This document shows positions 1 to 5,565 of a stretch of 5,872 nucleotides of DNA, piece by piece; positions within the stretch are counted from its first letter, which is position 1; every line of letters begins with the position of its first letter. Origin of the DNA: Deinococcus sp. (GTDB lineage: Bacteria; Deinococcota; Deinococci; Deinococcales; Deinococcaceae); the NCBI GenBank assembly GCA_025351205.1, contig JANXWI010000106.1, forward strand, positions 1 through 5,872, written 5' to 3'. The notes below the pieces were generated by a model that was not told the DNA's origin, did not search any database, and saw nothing but the letters and a program-made list of their open reading frames with translations. A program made the translations under genes and the position numbers.

Positions 1-99
1 GACCTTCGCAGGCTCGCTTGAGCCGCTGCCGATGGCCTGAGCGGTATGGAACCCGGCCTTCTCACCCCTCCCGAAGCGTTACCCTCCCAGCCCCAGGCC

Positions 100-726
100 A
101 TGTCAGCTCAGAACACGCCTCCACAGGGCACCAAGGCCCGGCTCCTGGAACTGGTCAAGCGGCACGGCGCGCCCACCGTCCAGGCGCTGGCACAGGAACT
201 GGACATCAGCGTTCCGGCGGCCAGAAAACACCTGTGCGACCTGCAAGAGTCGGGGCTGATCACGGCCCGCACCGAGAAACCCGGCGGGCGCGGCAGGCCG
301 CAGCACGTCTACGCCCTGAGCGAGCGCGGCGAGAGTACCTTCCCCAAATCGTACGCCACGTTGTGCAGCGACGTGTTCAGGCACATCGAACAGCTGTTCG
401 GTGACGGCGCGGTGTTGCAGATTCTGGACGCCCGGCAGGCCGAGTTGCACCACAGGCTGTCTGCCGCCGTACAGGGCGAACTGCCCGAGCGCCTGGAGAC
501 GCTGGCGCTGAAACTGCGCGAAGCGGGCTACGCCGCCGAGGCGCTTCAGGAAGACGGCGTGTGGTACCTCGTGGAGCGCAACTGCCCGGCCCTCAAGGTG
601 GCCCGCGATTTTTCCCAGCTGTGCCAGTCCGAGCAGAAGCTCTACGCCGATCTGCTGGGCGTGCCGGTGGTGCGCGAGTCGCGGATCGCCTGCGGCGCGC
701 CCGAGTGCCGCTACCGCGTGGGCTGA
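100..726 (+). CDS. SufR-like winged-helix transcriptional regulator with Fe-S cysteine signature
   Basis: Probable cytoplasmic DNA-binding regulator of the COG2345/SufR type, whose characterised members hold an Fe-S cluster and repress Fe-S assembly (suf) genes. Numbering from the ATG at 46: a winged helix at about 30-95, with helices around TVQALAQELDIS and VPAARKHLCDL and a wing rich in Gly/Arg (EKPGGRGRPQ). The C-terminal sensor part has C180-X12-C193-X27-C221, the three-Cys spacing I recall for mycobacterial SufR, plus C216. The motif NCPxxxVA...C is typical of the family. I chose the ATG at 100 (208 aa) because the homologous part starts there; the ATG at 46 adds 18 Pro-rich residues of low complexity. 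Neither start has a clear Shine-Dalgarno. The next gene begins one base after the stop, so the two are probably co-expressed. No suf genes are visible; they could lie left of the window. Family assignment is good; the regulated genes are unknown. Confidence 0.82.
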   Translation: MSAQNTPPQGTKARLLELVKRHGAPTVQALAQELDISVPAARKHLCDLQESGLITARTEKPGGRGRPQHVYALSERGESTFPKSYATLCSDVFRHIEQLFGDGAVLQILDARQAELHHRLSAAVQGELPERLETLALKLREAGYAAEALQEDGVWYLVERNCPALKVARDFSQLCQSEQKLYADLLGVPVVRESRIACGAPECRYRVG

Positions 727-727
727 G

Positions 728-1393
728 GTGAGTGCCCCGGCCACCGGCGTCTTAAGCCCGTCTGCTGGTCCGCTCTACGGCCTGGTGGCCTGGCCCAGCC
801 CGGAACTCGACGGCTGGCTCAGGCAGCAGCAGCGGCGGCTGGGTGTGCGGGCCTACGGTGACCCGCACCTGAACCTGCGGGCACCCTTCTACGTGGAGCA
901 GCTCGCTGGGACGGGACAGAAACCAGGAACGGTGCAGCAGGCCAGTACGGTGCAGCCGTCCGAGGAGGCGCTGGTGCAGGCGCTCCGGGCGCTGCTGGCC
1001 GACGTTCCCAGCTTCGAGGTCCGGGTCCGGGGCTGGCGCACCTTTCCGGGCATCGTGTTTCTGGAGTGCGAACGCTCGCCCGACCTGCTTTTGCTGCACG
1101 ACCTCGTGCTGACCCTGCCCGCCGCGCCGCCGCAGCCCTACGACCAGCGGGAGTACCTGCCGCACCTGACGCTGGCGCTGGGCGTGCTGCCCTGGGCCTG
1201 GCCGCAGCTGGAAGCGCAGCTGGAGGGGCTGAGCAGTCCGGTGCCCGGCTTCAGGGTGTCGGCCCTGAGCCTGACGCGCGAGAGCGGCGGCGAGGTGCGA
1301 GAGCTGCACACCTTTCCGCTCAGAGAGACTGTTCCGTTCACAGACACCTTTCCGCTTGACGATGCTGTCGCGCCCGGCGAGGGGGACCAGTAG
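728..1393 (+). CDS. 2H phosphoesterase / 2'-5' RNA ligase family protein
   Basis: Member of the 2H superfamily, which includes 2'-5' RNA ligases and cyclic phosphodiesterases acting on 2',3'-cyclic or 2'-5' linked nucleotides. Both catalytic motifs are present: H47-L-N-L and H146-L-T-L, about 100 residues apart as expected for the two lobes. Other family-like pieces are the start (YGLVAWPSPEL), FPGIVFLE in the middle and HTFPL near the end. At 221 aa it is longer than the usual 170-185. The excess is a repetitive insertion at residues 62-79 and a tail after HTFPL (about 199-221). The start is a GTG one base after the preceding TGA; no independent ribosome binding site is seen, so translational coupling to the regulator is likely. 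The true substrate cannot be told from sequence; RNA repair, tRNA processing or a nucleotide second messenger are all possible. Confidence 0.85.
   Translation: MSAPATGVLSPSAGPLYGLVAWPSPELDGWLRQQQRRLGVRAYGDPHLNLRAPFYVEQLAGTGQKPGTVQQASTVQPSEEALVQALRALLADVPSFEVRVRGWRTFPGIVFLECERSPDLLLLHDLVLTLPAAPPQPYDQREYLPHLTLALGVLPWAWPQLEAQLEGLSSPVPGFRVSALSLTRESGGEVRELHTFPLRETVPFTDTFPLDDAVAPGEGDQ
911..964 (+). repeat. 18-bp in-frame tandem repeat inside the 2H phosphoesterase gene
   Basis: Three adjacent 18-bp units begin at 911, 929 and 947. Units 2 and 3 share the exact 10-mer ACGGTGCAGC at 929 and 947; unit 1 is more diverged. In frame they encode TGQKPG, TVQQAS and TVQPSE (residues 62-79), a hydrophilic loop between the first catalytic motif and the next helix. 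This suggests local duplication that lengthened a surface loop. Confidence 0.6.
1308..1356 (+). repeat. 13-bp direct repeat at the 3' end of the 2H gene
   Basis: ACACCTTTCCGCT occurs exactly at 1308-1320 and 1344-1356, 36 bp apart and in the same reading frame, so the protein has HTFPL followed 12 residues later by DTFPL. HTFPL is the usual last strand of the family, so the second copy sits in an added tail. The sequence between and after the copies is only weakly similar, which fits an old 36-bp duplication but does not prove it. Confidence 0.5.
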
Positions 1394-1480
1394 ACGGACG
1401 CCGGGAGAATCTTCGCTCGACCATCCGCATCCCAGCCATCCGCGCTGTAATCGTCTGCAATTCAGCTTCTCGCCCTGAGC

Positions 1481-1486
1481 TAGCAT
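1481..1486 (+). promoter_or_regulatory. Leaderless-type -10 box for ltaE
   Basis: TAGCAT ends 6 nt before the ATG at 1493, and no Shine-Dalgarno lies between. Transcription would start at or next to the start codon, the leaderless arrangement common in Deinococcus. The -35 is weak: CTGCAA at 1455-1460 is the best candidate but its 20-nt spacer is long. The rest of the 99-bp gap after the 2H gene holds a short direct repeat CCATCCGC but no visible terminator. Confidence 0.6.
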
Positions 1487-1492
1487 CCGGGC

Positions 1493-2515
1493 ATGTCCGT
1501 TTCCCGCACTCCGCGCATCGACCTTCGCAGCGACACCGTGACCACCCCCACCGACACCATGCGCCGGGCGATGGCCGAGGCCCTGGTGGGCGACGACGTG
1601 TACGCCGAAGACCCCACCGTCAACGAGCTTCAGCAGGAGGCCGCGCGGCTGCTGGGCTTCGAGGCCGGACTGTTCATGCCGTCAGGCACCATGACCAACC
1701 AGGTGGCGATTGCGGTGCATACCCAACGCGGCCAGGAGGTCATCTGCGCCGAGGGGTCGCACATCTACGAGTGGGAACTGGGCATGATGGCCGCTTTTTC
1801 GGGCGTGGTGCCGCGCTTCGTGGCGGCCCCCAGGGGTATCCCCGACCCGGACGGCGTGCGGCGGGCCATCCGGCGCAGCATCCACCAGTCGCCCACCGGC
1901 CTGATCTCGCTGGAAGACACCCACAACAAGGCGGGCGGCACGGTGCTGCCAGCCGAGGTGATGGCGGGCGTGCGCGAGGTGGCCGATCAGGAAGGGTTGC
2001 CGCTGCACCTGGACGGCGCGCGCATGATGAACGCCGCCGCCGCCCAGGGCGTGAGTGCCCGCGACGTCGCGAGGCACTTTCACAGCGTCAGCCTGTGCCT
2101 GAGCAAGGGGCTGGGCGCGCCGGTGGGCAGCGTGCTGCTGGGCAGCCGCGACTTCGTGGCCCGCGCCCACCGCTACCGCAAGATGATGGGCGGCGGCATG
2201 CGTCAGGCCGGAATGCTGGCGGCGGCGGGCCTGATTGCGCTGCGCGAGGGGCCAGCCCGGCTGCCGCACGACCACCGCCGCGCCCGCGAGCTGGCCCACG
2301 CCCTGGTGAATGCCGGGTACGACGTGGACCTGGACACGGTGCAGACCAACATGGTCTACGCGGGCCTGCAAGGTGCCCAGGCGAAGGTGGATGCCTGGGC
2401 CGCGCAGGGTCTGCTGGCAAACGCCCTCGACACCGACCGGGTGCGCTTCGTGCTGCATCACCAGATCAGCGACGAACAGCTGGCGCGGGCCATCGAGGTG
2501 ATCGGGGCGCGGTGA
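1493..2515 (+). CDS. ltaE: Low-specificity L-threonine aldolase
   Basis: PLP-dependent, fold-type I enzyme that cleaves L-threonine and L-allo-threonine to glycine and acetaldehyde in the cytoplasm. The 340-aa length matches E. coli LtaE (333 aa). Family landmarks run in order: IDLRSDTVT near the N-terminus (9-17), VGDDVYAEDPTVN (32-44), MPSGTMTN (62-69), S-H90 near the PLP ring, SLEDTHN (139-145), LHLDGAR with D174 and R177, LCLSKGLGAPVGS with the Schiff-base lysine K205, KMMGGGMRQAG (230-240) and the carboxylate-binding arginine R318 in VRFVLHH. Expected catalytic residues are all present, so it should be active. The ATG at 1493 fits the family N-terminus and lies 6 nt after a -10 box. It appears to be transcribed alone: a promoter precedes it and a convergent gene follows. 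The last codons and stop form part of a tandem repeat. Confidence 0.95.
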   Translation: MSVSRTPRIDLRSDTVTTPTDTMRRAMAEALVGDDVYAEDPTVNELQQEAARLLGFEAGLFMPSGTMTNQVAIAVHTQRGQEVICAEGSHIYEWELGMMAAFSGVVPRFVAAPRGIPDPDGVRRAIRRSIHQSPTGLISLEDTHNKAGGTVLPAEVMAGVREVADQEGLPLHLDGARMMNAAAAQGVSARDVARHFHSVSLCLSKGLGAPVGSVLLGSRDFVARAHRYRKMMGGGMRQAGMLAAAGLIALREGPARLPHDHRRARELAHALVNAGYDVDLDTVQTNMVYAGLQGAQAKVDAWAAQGLLANALDTDRVRFVLHHQISDEQLARAIEVIGAR

Positions 2516-2577
2516 GTCGGGGCGCGGTGAGTCGGGGCACAGTAAGTCCGGGCGTAGTGAGCCGGGGCGTGGTGAGG
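2503..2577 (+). repeat. Five 15-bp tandem repeats spanning the ltaE stop
   Basis: Five head-to-tail units start at 2503, 2518, 2533, 2548 and 2563. Consensus is CGGGGCGYGGTGAGT; units 1 and 2 are identical, and the others differ at two to four positions. Unit 1 contains the end of ltaE (GAR, then TGA at 2513-2515). Because 15 is a multiple of three, every unit has a stop in the ltaE frame: TGA, TGA, TAA, TGA, TGA. The array fills most of the 82-bp gap between the convergent ltaE and CIA30 genes. Just after it, GCCGG-CCC-CCGGC (2583-2595) could form a small GC hairpin without a T-tract. Confidence 0.85.
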
Positions 2578-2597
2578 TTCCAGCCGGCCCCCGGCCC

Positions 2598-3137
2598 TCA
2601 CTCTGCCCTGATCCAGTCGACATCGAGCGAGAAGCTCTCGGCGCGGCCATTCCCGATGACCAGCCCGAAAAACGCCACCCGCCGGGTATCGAGCGCCGGA
2701 CCCTGGACCCGTTCGCCCGAACGTGTGGGCCGCAACGAACTGAGCGGAATCTTCACCTCTATCCACTGTCCGGCCACGGTGCCGAACTCGTTGCGGTAGG
2801 TCACACCAGACGTGGCGCTGGTCCCCAGCTGAAGAGCGTACCGCCTGCCGTCACCCCTGACGCGCAGCACCACGCTGGAAACCCCGCTCAGGTCGTAGTG
2901 GCCGGGGCTGGAGCGAATGCCCGAAAATCCTCCGTTGTTCTCCAGACGCACCTGACCCGAAAACCTGAGCACCCCGCCGTTCACACGCAGGCGGCTGCTC
3001 GACACCCCGCCCATCACCGTGTCGTTGCGCGAGTACCAGGCGGGTTCGCCTGCCCCGAACTCCAGCAGCGAGGAGGAGGGCGCAGAAGAAAGGGCCGTGC
3101 CGAAGAACAGCCCTACAAGCAGCGCCAGTGGTTTCAT
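2598..3137 (-). CDS. Secreted CIA30-domain protein
   Basis: Bacterial member of the CIA30 family (named for the mitochondrial complex I intermediate-associated protein 30), a beta-sandwich related to carbohydrate-binding domains. The N-terminus MKPLALLVGLFFGTALSSA is a Sec signal peptide with likely cleavage after ALSSA (about residue 19), so the mature part would act outside the cytoplasmic membrane. The family signature is clear: W34 followed by NDTVMGGVSSS (38-48), then VRLENNGGFSGIRS (63-76), and later GQWIEVKIPLSSLRPT (123-138) and FGLVIGN (157-163). At 179 aa it is essentially one complete domain. Bacterial members have no agreed function, and there are no complex I genes nearby, so a respiratory assembly role should not be assumed. 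The ATG start is supported by the signal peptide and by a -10 box 6 nt upstream. It converges on ltaE. Confidence 0.85.
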   Translation of the reverse strand: MKPLALLVGLFFGTALSSAPSSSLLEFGAGEPAWYSRNDTVMGGVSSSRLRVNGGVLRFSGQVRLENNGGFSGIRSSPGHYDLSGVSSVVLRVRGDGRRYALQLGTSATSGVTYRNEFGTVAGQWIEVKIPLSSLRPTRSGERVQGPALDTRRVAFFGLVIGNGRAESFSLDVDWIRAE

Positions 3138-3140
3138 CGG

Positions 3141-3194
3141 TCAAGCGTACAGCAGCGCCTGCAACAGCGCCACGGGCGGGCGAACAGTCCTCAT
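3141..3194 (-). other. Possible 17-codon upstream ORF before the CIA30 gene
   Basis: On the minus strand GGAAGGAG (3195-3202) directly abuts an ATG at 3194-3192 that opens a 17-codon frame, MRTVRPPVALLQALLYA, ending in TGA at 3143-3141. One codon (CCG) later the CIA30 ATG begins in the same frame. It could be a leader peptide, the relic of an extended N-terminus cut by a stop, or chance. The Shine-Dalgarno is closer to the ATG than is optimal, and the leaderless-type box for CIA30 lies inside this ORF, so the two models compete. Confidence 0.25.
3144..3149 (-). promoter_or_regulatory. Leaderless-type -10 box for the CIA30 gene
   Basis: On the minus strand TACGCT is followed by 6 nt and then the ATG at 3137, with no Shine-Dalgarno between them. 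This repeats the geometry seen before ltaE. No good -35 sits at the normal distance. Confidence 0.45.
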
Positions 3195-3309
3195 CTCCTT
3201 CCTGTCAATCCTTGAAATTTGAAACTGTCGTGTGGCCGGGATCCAGATTCAGAGCAGGCACCGCCGATGGTTTCAGAGCCGCGACGAACCACGTTCTGAG
3301 AGGAATTCT

Positions 3310-3339
3310 GGTCAATCAGCTGCGAAATATCTATTGACC
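3310..3339. repeat. Inverted repeat downstream of folE
   Basis: GGTCAAT (3310-3316) and ATTGACC (3333-3339) are perfect 7-bp inverted arms separated by 16 bp. Each plus-strand arm is followed at once by CAGCTG (3317-3322 and 3340-3345), giving a direct repeat at 23 bp. It lies 25-54 bp beyond the folE stop. It could be a weak hairpin at the end of the folE transcript (no U-tract follows) or a paired protein-binding site. Confidence 0.45.
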
Positions 3340-3363
3340 CAGCTGCTCCCAACGCTGGCGTGT

Positions 3364-4008
<645 letters not shown>

Positions 4009-4013
4009 TTGGG

Positions 4014-4020
4014 CCTCCTT
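4014..4020 (-). promoter_or_regulatory. Strong Shine-Dalgarno deciding the folE start
   Basis: AAGGAGG on the minus strand, 5 nt before the GTG at 4008. It is the best ribosome binding site in the window and argues against the longer reading frame from 4047. Confidence 0.75.
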
Positions 4021-4030
4021 GAGTGGAGGA

Positions 4031-4036
4031 AGTCTA
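4031..4036 (-). promoter_or_regulatory. Candidate -10 box for folE
   Basis: TAGACT on the minus strand, 22 nt before the GTG at 4008, would place the transcript start just upstream of the AAGGAGG. ATGACA (4058-4063) resembles a -35 but is 21 nt away, which is too long. Just upstream, CATGA-ATG-TCATG (plus strand, 4052-4064) is a 5-bp palindrome with a 3-bp centre that could be an operator or chance. Confidence 0.4.
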
Positions 4037-4117
4037 GGAGGGAGCACCCTTCATGAATGTCATGGTTGCGCCAGTAGCTTCATCTGACCTTCAGCCGCTC
4101 AGGTGAGGCCCCGCCGC

Positions 4118-5350
4118 TCAGCTCAGGGCCGCGCCCAGCCTCCAGTCCACCTGGCCGTAGGTCTGCTCGCGGGCGGGGCCGCACGAGAAGATCACCACCG
4201 GGCAGTTCACGCTCTCCTCGATCAGGTCCAGGTACGCCTGCGCTTCTCCGGGCAGGGTGGCCCGGCTGACGGCCCCTTCGGTGGTGGCCCAGCCCTTCAT
4301 CTGGCGGTAGACGGGGCCGCCCGCCGCGTCGTAGCCGGTGCAGACCGGCACGCTCTCCAGGCCCGCCAGCACGTCCATTTTGTTGATCACCAGCCCGTCG
4401 AGGCCATTCACGTCCACGGCGTATTGCAGCAGCGGCAGGTCGAGCCAGCCCACGCGCCGCGCCCGCCCGGTGGTGGTGCCGTACTCGTCCCAGGGCTGCG
4501 AACCGTCGCCGCGCAGCCGCAGTTCCATCTCGCCGAACACCTCGGTGACAAACGGGCCGTGCCCCACGCGGGTGTTGAACGCCTTCGCCACGCCGTACAC
4601 CCTGTTCAGGGCCTTGTGGCTGACGCCGGTGCCCACCAGAATGCCGCCCACCGTGGGATGACTGCTGGTCACAAAGGGATAGGTGCCGTAGTTCAGGTCC
4701 AGCAGGGTGGCCTGCGCACCCTCGAACAGCACGTTGCGCCCCTCCTTCACCGCCTGCCTCAGCTGGGAGCCGGTGTCGTGGACGAACGGCAGCAGCTGTT
4801 CCCGGATGGGGGCCAAGGCGTCCAGCGCCGCCTGCACGTTTATCCAGCCCGCGTCGCGGGTGCTGTTGGGCTTGGCCTCCAGCAGCCGCTCAACCCGCTC
4901 GCGCAACACTGCCTCGTCTTGCAGGTCACCGAAACGCAGGCCCACCCGCCGCGCACGGTCCGCATAGGCTGGCCCGATGCCCCGGCCCGTGGTGCCCACG
5001 AAATCCTTGCGTCCGTCCACGTACTTGTGGTGCGGCAACACCAGATGCGCCCGGTCCGAGATGCGCAGCTCGGGATGCAGGCCAGCGGCGGCCAGGTTGG
5101 CGCGCTCCTCCATGAACTTCATGGGGTCGATCACCATGCCGTCGCCCAGAATACTGACGGTTCCGGGGTGCAGCACGCCGCTGGGCAGCAGGTTGAGCTT
5201 GAAGGTCTGGCCCTTGGCCGTCACGGTATGCCCGGCGTTGGCCCCGCCCTGGTAGCGCACCACGTACTCGGCCCCCGGAGCCAGAAAATCGGTGATCTTG
5301 CCCTTGCCCTCGTCTCCCCACTGCGCCCCGATGATCGCGATTCCCGGCAT
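4118..5350 (-). CDS. purA: Adenylosuccinate synthase
   Basis: Joins IMP and L-aspartate to give adenylosuccinate at the cost of GTP, the first committed step from IMP to AMP; cytoplasmic homodimer. The 410-aa protein carries the whole family pattern: GAQWGDEGKGK (8-18) with catalytic D13, GGANAGHTV with catalytic H41, the 120s loop TTGRGIGPAYADR (120-132), EGAQATLLDLNYGTYPFVTSS (210-230), TRVGHGPFVTE (260-270), the substrate loop TTTGRARRVGWLD (292-304), NKMD (323-326, guanine recognition) and SCGPAREQTYG near the C-terminus. It is somewhat shorter than the E. coli enzyme (432 aa) but with no missing motif. The ATG at 5350 starts right at the P-loop strand and has AGGAG 7 nt upstream; the frame stays open further upstream but that part resembles nothing and includes 21-bp repeats. 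No clear promoter is seen in the 136-bp leader. Confidence 0.97.
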   Translation of the reverse strand: MPGIAIIGAQWGDEGKGKITDFLAPGAEYVVRYQGGANAGHTVTAKGQTFKLNLLPSGVLHPGTVSILGDGMVIDPMKFMEERANLAAAGLHPELRISDRAHLVLPHHKYVDGRKDFVGTTGRGIGPAYADRARRVGLRFGDLQDEAVLRERVERLLEAKPNSTRDAGWINVQAALDALAPIREQLLPFVHDTGSQLRQAVKEGRNVLFEGAQATLLDLNYGTYPFVTSSHPTVGGILVGTGVSHKALNRVYGVAKAFNTRVGHGPFVTEVFGEMELRLRGDGSQPWDEYGTTTGRARRVGWLDLPLLQYAVDVNGLDGLVINKMDVLAGLESVPVCTGYDAAGGPVYRQMKGWATTEGAVSRATLPGEAQAYLDLIEESVNCPVVIFSCGPAREQTYGQVDWRLGAALS

Positions 5351-5438
5351 GTAATGCTCCTGAACGCCACGCACGAAGGCCAGGTTTCTCCCGGCCCAGG
5401 CTTTTCTGGCGCGGCAGACCGCGTCTGTCCTGCACCGA

Positions 5439-5501
5439 CAGGCCAGAAACAAGCGCAGTCAGGCCGAACGAAGGTACGGTCAGGCCAAAAAAAAGCACGG
5501 T
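5439..5501. repeat. Three 21-bp tandem repeats in the purA leader
   Basis: CAGGCC occurs at 5439, 5460 and 5481, exactly 21 bp apart, opening three units of consensus CAGGCCRRAAMRAAGCRCRGT. A degenerate CAGGC at 5397 keeps the same phase. Unit 3 overlaps the A-run and one arm of the terminator, so on the minus strand the repeats begin inside the terminator and continue toward purA. The period equals about two helical turns. Confidence 0.7.
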
Positions 5502-5517
5502 GCGTGACACCGTACTT
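5487..5517 (-). terminator. Rho-independent terminator
   Basis: On the minus strand AAGTACGGTG (5517-5508), a 5-nt loop TCACG and CACCGTGCTT (5502-5493) form a 10-bp stem with one G-U pair, overlapping a run of eight T (5494-5487). It lies about 48 bp after the stop of the gene ending at 5566 and so most simply ends that transcript before purA. There is no T-run in the plus direction, so it is one-sided. Confidence 0.88.
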
Positions 5518-5565
5518 CAGTTTATCAGGTTGCAGCTGCGGCGAGACCCGTGTGTTTACCTGGAT

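Larger units (their letters stand above)
3138..3363. other. Less GC-rich intergenic region between folE and the CIA30 gene
   Basis: 226 bp between the folE stop and the CIA30 start. From about 3205 to 3345 the base composition falls to roughly half G+C by eye, well below the genes. It contains a TTGACA hexamer (minus strand, 3203-3208) without a matching -10 at 17 nt, the possible upstream ORF, and the inverted repeat at 3310-3339. No T-tract terminator follows folE. I see no convincing larger gene or structured RNA here. Confidence 0.5.

Noticed and set aside
1..99. Promoter for the SufR-like gene
   Set aside because: TTGAGC (18-23) and TATGGA (45-50) are 21 bp apart and the second overlaps an ATG; TACCCT (80-85) has no -35. 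None is good enough to call.
103..1486. Minus-strand open frames of 213 and 244 codons opposite the regulator and 2H gene
   Set aside because: Antisense frames without motifs; both genes on the plus strand have clear family signatures.
1682..2650. 322-codon open frame on the minus strand opposite ltaE
   Set aside because: Shadow of ltaE with low-complexity His/Arg/Ala content; its PDSPRPDSP start merely translates the 15-bp repeat.
1771..2799. 342-codon plus-strand frame overlapping ltaE and running into the convergent region
   Set aside because: Out-of-frame shadow of ltaE; the RGAVSRGAVSRG section comes from the tandem repeat and the rest opposes the CIA30 gene.
3203..3208. Perfect TTGACA as a -35 promoter element on the minus strand
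   Set aside because: The hexamer at the expected -10 position is AGGACT, a poor match, and no TANNNT lies within a workable spacing.
3128..3337. 69-codon plus-strand ORF in the folE-CIA30 intergenic region
   Set aside because: No ribosome binding site or promoter, no recognisable motif, and it partly opposes the CIA30 start.
5351..5486. Purine riboswitch in the purA leader
   Set aside because: No three-way-junction layout or conserved purine-aptamer core could be recognised; only repeats are visible.
5439..5501. CRISPR array
   Set aside because: Only three imperfect 21-bp units with no spacers; this is a plain tandem repeat, as are the 15-bp and 18-bp arrays.
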